From Methylomonas methanica (GTDB lineage: Bacteria > Pseudomonadota > Gammaproteobacteria > Methylococcales > Methylomonadaceae), in assembly GCA_001644045.1 (NCBI GenBank), contig LUUF01000077.1:1-64000 (forward strand): a stretch of 64,000 nucleotides of DNA, given 5' to 3'. This document shows positions 1 through 8,853 of the stretch, piece after piece. A program made the translations under genes and the position numbers. How positions within the stretch are numbered: position 1 is the first letter of the stretch; every line of letters starts with the position of its first letter. The notes beneath the pieces were generated by a model that was given only the letters and a program-made list of their open reading frames with translations, had not been told where the DNA came from and ran no database searches.

Positions 1-1
1 A

Positions 2-427
2 TTTATTCAAGATCGACTCGTTAGCTCTGCTACTTTTAATGCGCAGGCTGAAACACCACAGTTTGCTCATCCGTTATTGGATTACACGACAGGTGCAACG
101 GTTTATATGGGTAATCTGTCCCAAGCAATCTCCAATGTCATTGGTAACGATGGCACGGTATTAGCTCGGGGTGCAGGGAGTGACCTTGAGGCTGCACTGA
201 AGCAACCGCTGGATCGACCGCGCACGATTACATTTTCACCTGACTCAATAGAGGGTGAAGTTGCCGCCATCCCAGTGTGCGTTGAACAAAACCGCCAGAT
301 TCTAGGCAAATGGATGATTCAAACTTCTGGGCAGGTTGTTGCTGACAATCAACCTGTCGTTCTGATGGAAGGCAAGACACCTTGTAAATCTTGGCTCATT
401 CCGCAAGGTATGGCTTGGATGAAGTAG
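2..427 (+). CDS. Unrecognised protein, C-terminal part (5' end outside window)
   Basis: The frame is open from the first bases of the window to a TAG at 425-427, giving at least 141 residues; the true start lies upstream. The visible part is soluble-looking, with no membrane segment, two cysteines near the middle and end, and the ending QGMAWMK. I do not recognise a family. A TTG at 77 could serve as a start, but it has no good ribosome binding site and the sequence before it reads as normal protein, so I treat the gene as truncated by the window edge. A strong hairpin follows about 80 bases downstream. Confidence 0.6.
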   Translation, partial: FIQDRLVSSATFNAQAETPQFAHPLLDYTTGATVYMGNLSQAISNVIGNDGTVLARGAGSDLEAALKQPLDRPRTITFSPDSIEGEVAAIPVCVEQNRQILGKWMIQTSGQVVADNQPVVLMEGKTPCKSWLIPQGMAWMK

Positions 428-509
428 CCTCCGTAGGATGTGCCGTCTCCAGGAGGTGCATCGTTCGAGTTATTCAACACCATCACTCCCTCAACCTTTT
501 GGATTTTGT

Positions 510-545
510 GCGACGGCGTTTGTAACGCCGTCGCTTACGTTTTTG
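510..545 (+). terminator. Rho-independent terminator-like hairpin
   Basis: Perfect 11-base arms (510-520 and 524-534) with a 3-base loop are followed by TTACG and a run of five T. It lies about 80 bases after the stop of the gene at the left edge and probably ends its transcript. Confidence 0.6.
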
Positions 546-568
546 ATCTGGCAATAGCTAGATCAAAA
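541..568. repeat. Second inverted repeat next to the terminator
   Basis: Arms TTTTGATCT (541-549) and AGATCAAAA (560-568) form a 9-base stem with a 10-base loop. A-rich and T-rich flanks on both sides could let it act as a weak terminator in either direction. Confidence 0.4.
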
Positions 569-673
569 AGCTCGTTGATTCTCTGATAGGAAGGGTTTTG
601 TCCCGTATGCCGCGCCGAGCACCGGAGCTTTTGAACGGATTAGCCCGTTAGGGGGGCGGCAGGGATGCCGCAC

Positions 674-707
674 GTTGCCGAAGGGGCAGGAAGCCCCTTT
701 CGGCAAC
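674..707. repeat. Inverted repeat in spacer
   Basis: Arms GTTGCCGAAGGGGC (674-687) and GCCCCTTTCGGCAAC (693-707) pair with a single bulged base. It is part of a hairpin-rich, probably non-coding spacer between the left-edge gene and the nif operon. Confidence 0.5.
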
Positions 708-764
708 CCCGTTCAAAAGCGAGGAGCGCAGGAAACAAGCGGTATCCGGGTGGCCTTTTCTTTG

Positions 765-798
765 GATACTTTCTTTTGGCCAAGCAAAAGAAAGTATC
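765..798. repeat. Extragenic palindrome, GATACTTTCTTTT type
   Basis: Perfect 13-base arms (765-777 and 786-798) flank GGCCAAGC. From memory, a very similar block with TTTCTTTTGGCCAAGCAAAAGAAA occurs in spacers of many proteobacterial genomes and often gives rise to spurious small protein calls. It is best read as a dispersed extragenic repeat. Confidence 0.55.
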
Positions 799-867
799 TC
801 GGCTGTCGGGCCGAGACCCGATTTCTAAAAAACCGTCGCGTTAGCGACACATTAAGCCCATTACCGC

Positions 868-897
868 GTGGGCACAAAAACCCCTGCCCACCCTACG
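868..897 (-). repeat. CGTAGGGTGGGC-type hairpin behind the nif operon
   Basis: Arms GTGGGCA (868-874) and TGCCCAC (885-891) are followed by CCTACG. Read on the minus strand the element starts CGTAGGGTGGGC about 12 bases after the stop codon of the last gene of the nif operon. Related elements follow nifH, nifD and nifK. Confidence 0.55.
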
Positions 898-908
898 TCA
901 AACAAGAA

Positions 909-1871
909 TCAGACGTTATACGGCGTAGAAATCCAATCCCTCAACACCGCCTCATCCCGCTCCGGCAAATAAGCAAAATCCCCGGAAATATCCTTGTAGA
1001 CCGCGTCGGCGCTATGGGTGGAAACCAACTTACCCTTGACCATGTAGAAAAACCATGCAAACGGATAACCGGCCTGGCGATCAAATCGGCTCAACACATT
1101 GCTTAAGGCGCTACCTTTTTTGCCGGAAAAATCTTCCAAATGCGGCAAGTTGTTTTTGTGGGTGTTGACGATTTCCACGTTGACGATTTGTTCGCCGAAG
1201 CGGCCGGTGTGCCGGTAGGGGCGGATGATCCAGTCTTCGGACATGCTGTGTTTCTGGCCGGCGCTGCTGCGGTTCCAGTCTTCCATGAAGCGTTGTACCG
1301 GATGTTCGCCCGGATGACGCTCGTTAATCACTTCCATGAACAGCTTGACATCGGTCTTGCGCCGGTAGGTATACCGCGAATGCCCAAAGCCGAAGCTCTC
1401 GATGCAAAAGGGTTGCAGCGGGTCGATGAATTCTTCCAGGTCGTCGGGCGGATTGTTCTCGTCCACCAGCATCCGATCTGACACTTCGTGGGTTTTATCG
1501 ATTTCGATCAGGGTGAAATCTTCGGCCTTAGTGCCGGTCTGCACCACAAAATACAGGGTTTTGCCGGTTTGCTTGGTGGCGATCAGTTTTTGTTCCAGCG
1601 TGTAATCGATCAGGGTTTGCAGGTTTTGGCCGCATTCCAGATAGGTGCGCTCCACCCATTCGATTAAATCGTTGGCGATGCGCTTGCCGTCCATGTCCAC
1701 CACGCCGCCCAGCCGGTACCATTCGTCGCCGGTTAAGGCCAGACGGATAGGGTGGTCGGGAATCAACGCCTGTAGTTTGCTGAGCAGCAAATCGTCGGTT
1801 TGGCCGGGGATGATTTTTTTACAGCGATCGGTAATGTCTTGTCCGGCAAGATTGAGTCGTGATTCAGTCAT
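909..1871 (-). CDS. Unknown protein, last gene of the nif operon
   Basis: A 320-residue, soluble-looking protein with no signal peptide or membrane segment. I do not recognise a domain. The sequence is rich in charged and aromatic residues, with a stretch of acidic and proline residues near 140-150 and a tryptophan- and tyrosine-rich C-terminal third. Its start codon lies inside the end of the LRV iron-sulfur gene (8-base overlap), which implies coupled translation and a common transcript from the nifH promoter. A role around nitrogenase is suggested only by position. A CGTAGGGTGGGC hairpin follows the stop and no further gene of the operon is seen, so this is probably the operon end. Confidence 0.7.
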   Translation of the reverse strand: MTESRLNLAGQDITDRCKKIIPGQTDDLLLSKLQALIPDHPIRLALTGDEWYRLGGVVDMDGKRIANDLIEWVERTYLECGQNLQTLIDYTLEQKLIATKQTGKTLYFVVQTGTKAEDFTLIEIDKTHEVSDRMLVDENNPPDDLEEFIDPLQPFCIESFGFGHSRYTYRRKTDVKLFMEVINERHPGEHPVQRFMEDWNRSSAGQKHSMSEDWIIRPYRHTGRFGEQIVNVEIVNTHKNNLPHLEDFSGKKGSALSNVLSRFDRQAGYPFAWFFYMVKGKLVSTHSADAVYKDISGDFAYLPERDEAVLRDWISTPYNV

Positions 1872-2628
1872 GATCGGCTTCAGGAGTGGAGTTTGAATTT
1901 AAGCGCTGCCGCACCAGTTCGCGGATATCCGGTTCTGGATCGTCGGCTAGCCCGGCCAAATGCGCGGGATCGACCTTTAACGCCGCCGTGTAGCGTACTA
2001 CCCAATCGCTGTCGTTTAACAACATGGTCGCATCTTCCGGCGACATGCGTTCCGCGACGATGCGGCGTACATCCGGCGAACGGTCGGTGGCCATCAGCCC
2101 CAGGCTGACTTCCGGCAGCCTTTCGGCAACGCGTTTGCGTACTTGTAAGTCGTCGTCTTTGATAAAGCGAAACAAGCGGCCTGGCGCCAAGCGTTTGGCT
2201 ACCATCAAGCGCACGATGTAGTCGGGATCGTTGGCCAGCAGTTCCAGGTGCTCCAGATCGATGCGGTCCGCTACCGTCATCCGAACTTCGCGGTCCGGGT
2301 CGTCGATCAAGGCCTGGAGCTGTTGGGCCGGTAGCCGAAAAGCCACGGCGCGGCGCACCACTTCGTCTTCGTCGGTAATCAGTGCTGACAAGGCTTTTAG
2401 CGGAGCGTAGCGTACCGCGATGGCCCGGCGTTCCCAGAACGGATCTTGCAGGTAATGCGTGGCATAGGCCGGATTGACCCGAAAAAAGCGGTCTATCTGC
2501 CGGCCGCTATTGATGAATACGCAGGTATCGCCAGGCATGCAGCGGCCCATCAGCAGGGTTTTCCCGCGGAATGGGCAGAGGCTGCAGTCGGCGACGGGCA
2601 GAGTAACAGGGCTGTCTTGTTCCGCCAT
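1864..2628 (-). CDS. LRV (leucine-rich repeat variant) 4Fe-4S protein
   Basis: This 254-residue protein has an N-terminal cysteine cluster (C15, C18, C30, C36) that fits the LRV FeS4 domain. It is followed by about eight repeats of roughly 24 residues with the pattern DPDxxVRxxVAxRL, which build the alpha/3-10 solenoid known from the Azotobacter vinelandii LRV protein, also encoded in a nif cluster. The biochemical role of that family is not established; a redox or scaffold function near nitrogenase assembly is an inference. It lies 9 bases after the DUF6129-type gene and overlaps the unknown gene downstream by 8 bases. Length and cysteine spacing look complete. Confidence 0.88.
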   Translation of the reverse strand: MAEQDSPVTLPVADCSLCPFRGKTLLMGRCMPGDTCVFINSGRQIDRFFRVNPAYATHYLQDPFWERRAIAVRYAPLKALSALITDEDEVVRRAVAFRLPAQQLQALIDDPDREVRMTVADRIDLEHLELLANDPDYIVRLMVAKRLAPGRLFRFIKDDDLQVRKRVAERLPEVSLGLMATDRSPDVRRIVAERMSPEDATMLLNDSDWVVRYTAALKVDPAHLAGLADDPEPDIRELVRQRLNSNSTPEADHD

Positions 2629-2637
2629 GTTATCGCC

Positions 2638-2904
2638 TTATTCGCCGATAACTTCTGCTATCACAATGCCTGAGGCATTCTCGTAATTATCGGTAATACG
2701 CAGGCAGTGTTCCCGGCCGTCTACCAGGTAAAGATTGAAGCCCGCGCCTTCGAACAAAGGTACATTGTTGGGCAGGTCGTCATCCATGCAATAAGTAAAA
2801 TGCACGCCGGGGTACTCGCCGCGCAGTCCACTCACCACGGTTTCGTTCAAGACTTGGCCGTCAATTTTGCCGGCTATGGTTTGCAGTTGCTCTGGACTAA
2901 TCAT
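2638..2904 (-). CDS. DUF6129-like small nif-associated protein
   Basis: An 88-residue protein starting MISPEQLQTIAGKIDG. The ATG at 2904 is preferred because AGGA lies about 8 bases upstream and the start sits just after the stop of nifY; a longer reading to 3120 only overlaps nifY in another frame. The protein is acidic, with two cysteines (C39, C67), and resembles the DUF6129 family found in nif clusters of proteobacteria. Its function is unknown. It is placed between nifY and the LRV gene on the same strand, so it is probably made with nitrogenase. Confidence 0.72.
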   Translation of the reverse strand: MISPEQLQTIAGKIDGQVLNETVVSGLRGEYPGVHFTYCMDDDLPNNVPLFEGAGFNLYLVDGREHCLRITDNYENASGIVIAEVIGE

Positions 2905-2906
2905 CG

Positions 2907-3599
2907 CTAGGATTCCTGTTCGAAACAAACGCGTTGCACGGGCTGAATGCCCATCGATTTGGCCAGCCACGGTGGCGGGGCGTGCGCTAAAACGATTTGC
3001 AGCTGCTTGATAATTTGGGTTATGGCTTCGCCCTGGTCGGCTTTGACCGGATGAATGCCGTATTTGATAATTTTCGCCGCCGCCGGGCCGCCGATAGAGG
3101 CAATATACAGCACTCGGCAATCGGCTATCAGTTCCGCGCGGTAAACATTTTTGTCGTCATGTTGCCGTTGCGCGTCGCTATCGATGCTGCGCACATCGAT
3201 TAAACGGGCGTCGTCCGCGGCAATCTGATAAACCAAAAACTGCCGGCACGAACCAAAATGCCCGCTGATTAACTGCGGATCGTCGCTACCGATGGCAATC
3301 CGGATCGAGCTGGCCGATTCAATTACCTGAGAGGTATCGGCTTTTGGCGAATTTGCTTCGGCATTCCGCAGGATATTTAACGAGTCGCGGATGCTATCGG
3401 CGTCGGCGACGATGCCGAAATTGTTCAGCGCTTGTTGGAACTGTGCTTTGCCGAGTTCGGCCAGGCTCTGGTCATTTAAGACTGTCCCGGTACAGGCGCG
3501 CAACACGGAGATAAAAAGTTTGGGAGGGGTATCGGGCAGGGCGCGAGCCGCTAGCCCGATGCGCAGCGCCAGTTCCCGGGTTAAGGTAGACTGGCTCAT
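2907..3599 (-). CDS. nifY: NifY/NafY-type nitrogenase cofactor-binding protein
   Basis: A 230-residue protein with two parts. The N-terminal half (about 1-90) is helical and resembles the N domain of NafY/NifY. Residues about 97-205 form a NifX/NifB-C-terminal-like dinitrogenase cofactor domain, with IRIAIGSDD at its start, GHFGSCRQFLVYQI in the middle and the IASIGGPAAAKIIKYGI region near the end. Members of this family bind FeMo-cofactor or apo-dinitrogenase during assembly. The position behind nifT and a ferredoxin matches nifY of Azotobacter-type operons; nafY or nifX is the main alternative name. Spacing to the ferredoxin gene is 4 bases. Confidence 0.82.
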   Translation of the reverse strand: MSQSTLTRELALRIGLAARALPDTPPKLFISVLRACTGTVLNDQSLAELGKAQFQQALNNFGIVADADSIRDSLNILRNAEANSPKADTSQVIESASSIRIAIGSDDPQLISGHFGSCRQFLVYQIAADDARLIDVRSIDSDAQRQHDDKNVYRAELIADCRVLYIASIGGPAAAKIIKYGIHPVKADQGEAITQIIKQLQIVLAHAPPPWLAKSMGIQPVQRVCFEQES

Positions 3600-3603
3600 G
3601 GCG

Positions 3604-3804
3604 TCACGCCACTAAAGGCAGAATGCAGTTGTCGATCGGACAAACCTTCACGCATTGCGGTTCGTCGTAATCGCCATTGCATTCCGTGCAGGTCTTTTTG
3701 TTGATTTCAAAGACGATCGCGCCTTCCTTAATGGAGTCGGTTGGGCAGACCGGTAAGCAATCGCCGCAGGAGATGCATTCTTCAGCAACAATGTATAAAG
3801 TCAT
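3604..3804 (-). CDS. 2[4Fe-4S] ferredoxin
   Basis: A 66-residue ferredoxin with two cluster motifs: CISCGDCLPVCP (first) and CTEC followed by an eight-residue insert and CVKVCP (second). The longer spacing in the second motif is typical of the Alvin-type bacterial ferredoxins. It sits 7 bases downstream of nifT and 4 bases upstream of nifY, so it probably serves as an electron carrier for nitrogenase or for cofactor assembly. Which of these it does cannot be told from sequence. No signal peptide is present. Confidence 0.88.
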   Translation of the reverse strand: MTLYIVAEECISCGDCLPVCPTDSIKEGAIVFEINKKTCTECNGDYDEPQCVKVCPIDNCILPLVA

Positions 3805-3811
3805 AACTACC

Positions 3812-4030
3812 TCATTCCGATAAACGTTTTGCTTGTAAGGTCATCGGGATTTTAGGGGGAGTATCCATAGGCTCAAAGTAATATTTTGAACCGTCGCCTA
3901 ACACGACTTCGCCGCCCCATCTATCGGGGGTGTCGAACTCCAGGGATTCGATGGTTTCTTCCAGGTCTTTTTTGGCGATGTAGAACAGCAATTTGCCGTC
4001 TTCGCGTTTCCTGAGCATGACGCTAGGCAT
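3812..4030 (-). CDS. nifT: NifT/FixU family protein
   Basis: A 72-residue protein starting MPSVMLRKREDGKLLFYIAK, with RWGGEVVLGDG in the middle, which is characteristic of NifT. The ATG at 4030 is chosen because GGAGA lies six bases upstream; an upstream ATG at 4084 would read through the repeat region and lacks a site. NifT is conserved behind nifHDK, yet its role in nitrogen fixation is minor or unknown. Here 110 bases holding two inverted repeats separate it from nifK. Confidence 0.9.
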   Translation of the reverse strand: MPSVMLRKREDGKLLFYIAKKDLEETIESLEFDTPDRWGGEVVLGDGSKYYFEPMDTPPKIPMTLQAKRLSE

Positions 4031-4053
4031 TGGGATTCTCCAGACAAGTGTAG

Positions 4054-4082
4054 GTCGGGTTAGGCATTCGCTGTAACCCGAC
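4054..4082. repeat. Inverted repeat GTCGGGTTA / TAACCCGAC in the nifK-nifT spacer
   Basis: Nine-base perfect arms (4054-4062 and 4074-4082) with an 11-base loop. It is distinct in sequence from the neighbouring GGTGGGC-type hairpin and probably belongs to another dispersed repeat family. Confidence 0.5.
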
Positions 4083-4109
4083 ACGATGTGGTTGACTAGC
4101 TTAAAAGCG

Positions 4110-4139
4110 GTGGGCGCCGTAGTCGGCGTCCACCCTACG
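4110..4139 (-). repeat. CGTAGGGTGG-type hairpin directly behind nifK
   Basis: Arms GTGGGCGCCG (4110-4119) and CGGCGTCCAC (4124-4133) pair with one G-T wobble and a 4-base loop. On the minus strand CGTAGGGTGG begins about one base after the nifK stop codon. Confidence 0.6.
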
Positions 4140-4140
4140 A

Positions 4141-5712
4141 TTAGCGGATCAAGTCGTAGTTGTAGTCGGTGGTTCCCATACCTTTGGTTTCTTTATCCAG
4201 CTGTTCCAACAAGGCGTTGACGATGGTGGTCAGCAGATACATACCGCCTTCGTAACCCAGTGTCGTCATCCGGTGCAGATGGTGACGATCGAAGATTGGG
4301 AAGCCGATACGGATCAACGGTACTTCGAACTCTTCGCCTTTGTAGAAGGTGTCGCGTTGGATAAATTTGCCGTAGGAGTTGCCGATCATGAAGTCCGGTT
4401 TGTTGGTGAACATCAATGAACGGAAGTGCCACAAGTCTTTACCGATGTGTACAGTCGCGGTTTGACCGTAAGGAGAGGCTTTCAACACTTCTTCAACTGC
4501 TTTTTTGTAACGTTTGTTCGCGTGGTTGACTAACACATCGGTCACTTCGGCGCCCATTTCCAACAGGAATTTGGTCATACCCAAAGCAAAGTCTGCGTCG
4601 CCGTACAAAGCAAACTTTTTGCCGTGTAACCAAGCGTGTGAGTCGGTCATCATGTCAACGTAACGGCCGCGTTCCACTTCCAGCGATTTTGGAATCGGTT
4701 TGCCGGTCAGTTCGGAGATTTTCATCAGGAACTGGTCGGTCCATTCCAGGCCCATCGGAATGTTCAGCTTAGGCGCGTCGTGTTTCCAAGTGGTTTCGAC
4801 GAATTTTTTGGTTTTTTCCAGCTGCCAAGGTTGCAACAATACGGTGGTAATCGCATTCGGTGCATCCTTAACTTCGTCGATAGTGGTGCCGCCGGCATAC
4901 ATGTTGAAGTGACCGTCAGCAGGCGTATCCAGTACTTCGGTAGGATCGCTCAACAAAGTGTGGTCGACGCCCATTTCGTTCAACATCCGGTGAATCACCC
5001 GGAAGTTGCCCAAATAGGTTTCGAAGCCGGGTACCAAGTTGATTTTGCCGTTGGAACCTACTTCCTTGCCTTCCATGTAGTTCAGCGTGAAATAACGGGC
5101 AATCCCTTCGAACATATTGTCCCAACCGGTGGTGTGGCTACCGACGAAGCTAGGGGTATGCGCGAATGGTACAGGGTAGTCTTGATCGACGTGGCCTTCT
5201 TTTTTCGCGTTGTTGATAAACGCATTCAAGTCGTCGCCGATAACTTCCGCCATACAAGTGGTCGATACCGCAATCATGGTCGGTTTGTACAACGCTTTGG
5301 CGTTTTCCAAACCTGCGAACATGTTTTTCTGGCCGCCGAATACCGCCGCATCTTCAGTCATCGAGTCGGAAACGCAAGAGATAGGCTCTTTGAAATGACG
5401 GTTGAAGTAAGTACGGAAGTAAGCCACGCAACCTTGCGAACCATGCACATAAGGCATGGTTTTTTCGAAGCCCAGTGCGCAAAGTACCGCGCCCAAAGGT
5501 TGGCAAGCTTTAGCTGGGTTGACGGTAATGGCTTCCCGGTTAAAGTTCAGTTCTTGGTATTCCTTGGTAGTAGTCCATTGGAATACTTCGTCTATCGTTT
5601 CTTGCGGATGACGTTCTTCGTATTCCGCACGTTTGTTGGCCAGATTTTCCTTGTATTCGTCGGTTCTGAATAAAGGATAACTAGGTTGAATATTGTCGAC
5701 GTTTTGGCTCAT
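4141..5712 (-). CDS. nifK: Nitrogenase MoFe protein beta chain
   Basis: A 523-residue, full-length NifK. It supplies the beta half of the alpha2beta2 dinitrogenase, which reduces N2 with electrons from NifH. P-cluster ligands fall at the Azotobacter positions: C70, C95 and C153, with S188 also present. The N-terminal segment is the long form typical of group I Mo-nitrogenase. The start has AGGAGA about seven bases upstream. The gene follows nifD after a 149-base spacer that contains a hairpin repeat, and is followed within one base of its stop by another hairpin. Confidence 0.98.
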   Translation of the reverse strand: MSQNVDNIQPSYPLFRTDEYKENLANKRAEYEERHPQETIDEVFQWTTTKEYQELNFNREAITVNPAKACQPLGAVLCALGFEKTMPYVHGSQGCVAYFRTYFNRHFKEPISCVSDSMTEDAAVFGGQKNMFAGLENAKALYKPTMIAVSTTCMAEVIGDDLNAFINNAKKEGHVDQDYPVPFAHTPSFVGSHTTGWDNMFEGIARYFTLNYMEGKEVGSNGKINLVPGFETYLGNFRVIHRMLNEMGVDHTLLSDPTEVLDTPADGHFNMYAGGTTIDEVKDAPNAITTVLLQPWQLEKTKKFVETTWKHDAPKLNIPMGLEWTDQFLMKISELTGKPIPKSLEVERGRYVDMMTDSHAWLHGKKFALYGDADFALGMTKFLLEMGAEVTDVLVNHANKRYKKAVEEVLKASPYGQTATVHIGKDLWHFRSLMFTNKPDFMIGNSYGKFIQRDTFYKGEEFEVPLIRIGFPIFDRHHLHRMTTLGYEGGMYLLTTIVNALLEQLDKETKGMGTTDYNYDLIR

Positions 5713-5800
5713 GATAATCTCCTAACGCGCCACTAATCTGTGGTCCGGCGTTGATTGGATTTTGCCGGGAACGAAATCCCGACCGATATTTTGGCACCTG

Positions 5801-5858
5801 GTAGGGTGGGCGGTTTGCCCACCTTTCCGGGAGTTAAGATGGGCAAAGCCCACCCTAC
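5801..5858 (-). repeat. CGTAGGGTGGGC-type hairpin between nifD and nifK
   Basis: Outer arms GTAGGGTGGGC (5801-5811) and GCCCACCCTAC (5848-5858) match perfectly; shorter complementary stretches lie inside. On the minus strand the element starts about one base after the nifD stop codon. Confidence 0.65.
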
Positions 5859-5861
5859 GGA

Positions 5862-7343
5862 TTACGCAACCGCTTTGACGGGTTCGCTTTCGGTAGCCTC
5901 GGTTTTCCAAGGTGCTTTAAAGCTTTTCCAGCAAGGATTGTTGATGGTCATGTCCATATCGCGGGCGAAGATGGCAAAACCGTCGTAGCCGTGGTAGGGG
6001 CCTGAGTAATCCCAGGAGTGCATTTGGCGGAAAGGCACGCCCATTTTTTGGAAAATGTATTTTTCCTTGATGCCGGAACCGACCAAGTCAGGTTGGACTC
6101 TTTTCACGAACTCTTCGAATTCGTAGCCGGTAACGTCGTCATACAGCAGGGTAGCGTTGCCCATTTCCTTGATGGTACGGTCGTAGTCGTCGTTGTGACC
6201 GAACTCGTAACCGGTACCGACCACTTCCATGCCCAAATCTTCGTAGGCACCGATCACGTGGCGAGGACGCAAACCGCCGATGTACAACATCACGCGTTTG
6301 CCTTCCAGGCGTGGTTTGTACTTGGCGATTACCGCGTTGTATTCAGACTCGTAGCGGGCAATAACGCGTTCCGCGCCTTCTTTGATGCTATCGTCGAAGT
6401 GCGAGGCGATTCTGCGCAAGGACTCGGCGATTTTGGTCGGGCCGAAGAAGTTGTACTCGATCCAAGGGATGTTGTACTTTTCTTCCATGTGCCGGGCGAT
6501 GTAGTTCATCGAACGGTAGCAGTGAATCAGGTTCAATTTCACTTTCGGGGTTTTTTCGATCTCGGCAATGGTGCCGTCGCCGGACCATTGGGCAACCACG
6601 CGCAAACCCATTTCTTCCAACAAGGTACGAGATGCCCAAGCATCGCCGCCGATGTTGTAGTCGCCGATCACGGCTACGTCGTAAGGCGTGGTCGGGAAGC
6701 TTTCGTCGCCGTCGCGGTTTTCCAAAACCCAGTCGCGGATTGCGTCGTTAGCGATATGGTGACCCAAGGATTGAGAAACACCGCGGAAACCTTCGCAACG
6801 TACCGGCACGATGGTTTTGTTGTACTCTTTGTTTTTAACTTTGGAGACCGCTTCGATGTCGTCGCCGATCAGACCGATCGGGCACTCGGATTGAATCGAG
6901 ATGCCTTTGTTCAGTGGGAACAAGGTTTCGATTTCGTCGATACATTTAGCCAGTTTTTTGTCGCCGCCGAACACGATGTCTTTCTCGGTAAAGTCCGAGG
7001 TGAAGTTCATCGTACCGAAGGTGTTGACGCCTGTGGTACCTACGTAATAGTTACGGCGGCCGGCGCGGGAATATTGTCCGCAGCCAACCGGGCCGTGAGA
7101 AATATGGATCATGTCCTTAATCGGACCCCAAACCACCCCTTTGGAACCGGCGTAAGCACAACCACGAATGGTCATTACACCTGGTAGGGATTTACGGTTG
7201 GACGTAATACATTTGTTTGATTTTTCCAAGCTTTGATCATTGATGGCCAAATGTTTGGCGCGATCGGCTTTGGCTTTTTCGGGATAGACTTCCAGCACTT
7301 CTTGAATAAGTGCTTCGGTCTCTTCTCTTGTCATGGCTGCCAT
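5862..7343 (-). CDS. nifD: Nitrogenase MoFe protein alpha chain
   Basis: A 493-residue NifD, the chain that carries FeMo-cofactor. P-cluster ligands C62, C88 and C154 and cofactor ligands C275 and H442 are all present at the Azotobacter vinelandii numbering, as are Q191 and H195 near the cofactor. The start at 7343 ([12 protein letters not shown]) is chosen because a perfect AGGAGG lies eight bases upstream; an ATG at 7397 would add 18 residues without a site. nifH lies upstream with 103 bases between the genes, nifK downstream. Confidence 0.98.
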   Translation of the reverse strand: MAAMTREETEALIQEVLEVYPEKAKADRAKHLAINDQSLEKSNKCITSNRKSLPGVMTIRGCAYAGSKGVVWGPIKDMIHISHGPVGCGQYSRAGRRNYYVGTTGVNTFGTMNFTSDFTEKDIVFGGDKKLAKCIDEIETLFPLNKGISIQSECPIGLIGDDIEAVSKVKNKEYNKTIVPVRCEGFRGVSQSLGHHIANDAIRDWVLENRDGDESFPTTPYDVAVIGDYNIGGDAWASRTLLEEMGLRVVAQWSGDGTIAEIEKTPKVKLNLIHCYRSMNYIARHMEEKYNIPWIEYNFFGPTKIAESLRRIASHFDDSIKEGAERVIARYESEYNAVIAKYKPRLEGKRVMLYIGGLRPRHVIGAYEDLGMEVVGTGYEFGHNDDYDRTIKEMGNATLLYDDVTGYEFEEFVKRVQPDLVGSGIKEKYIFQKMGVPFRQMHSWDYSGPYHGYDGFAIFARDMDMTINNPCWKSFKAPWKTEATESEPVKAVA

Positions 7344-7406
7344 GATGAAATCCTCCTGGTAGTCGTGGGTAATCCCCCACAGACCTGTTAGGAACAATGC
7401 GAAAGC

Positions 7407-7440
7407 AGGTTGGGCTGACTAACAGTCGACCCAACCTACG
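7407..7440 (-). repeat. CGTAGGTTGGG-type hairpin between nifH and nifD
   Basis: Arms AGGTTGGG (7407-7414) and CCCAACCT (7430-7437) with the flanking ACG to 7440. On the minus strand CGTAGGTTGGG starts six bases after the nifH stop. It resembles the elements behind nifD and nifK but has TTGGG in place of GTGGG. Confidence 0.55.
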
Positions 7441-7446
7441 TCTTGA

Positions 7447-8504
<1,058 letters not shown>

Positions 8505-8548
8505 TAAAACGCGGGGTTTTTGTGGTGTGGCTGGGTGTGTGAGCATAT

Positions 8549-8582
8549 TTGCACCTTGCACCTTGCACCTTGCACCTTGCAC
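8549..8582. repeat. Tandem 7-base repeat (TTGCACC), almost five copies
   Basis: Four full copies of TTGCACC and a fifth TTGCAC run without interruption. The array lies in the 520-base spacer between nifH and the divergent HD-GYP gene, some 45 bases beyond the NifA site. The copy number may vary between strains. Confidence 0.8.
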
Positions 8583-8853
8583 TTAAGCGCATCGTATCCG
8601 TGTTCAAGGATTCAGGGCCTATTCTGGGTACGTTTGTTTGCATTCGATAGGAGTAATTTGGCGTTCTGCGCGGATGGGCAGAAAAATAACTGGCTATAAG
8701 CTCTATAATTAACGCTGATCCGGCGCGTAGAGCTTTGGGGAAGCGGACGCGGTTTTGTTGTGGGCATCATGGATGTCCAGTTATCGTCACATTCTTAACC
8801 AAGGAGCGGTTATCAATGTTGGTTTCTCTCATTTTTAGCGATATTTAATTTGT

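Noticed and set aside
675..1106. A 143-codon open frame on the plus strand
   Set aside because: It runs across the hairpin repeats and then backwards over the end of the 320-residue gene. The start region matches a well-known spurious translation of the TTTCTTTTGGCCAAGC repeat.
4780..7187. Long open frames opposite nifK and nifD (297 and 389 codons)
   Set aside because: They are antisense to strongly conserved genes; the codon bias of the real genes keeps the opposite frame open. No ribosome binding sites or protein-like features.
8549..8582. The TTGCACC array as a CRISPR or as several sigma54 -12 elements
   Set aside because: The unit is seven bases without spacers, so it is no CRISPR. Although TTGCA resembles a -12 element, no TGGCAC lies at the needed distance.
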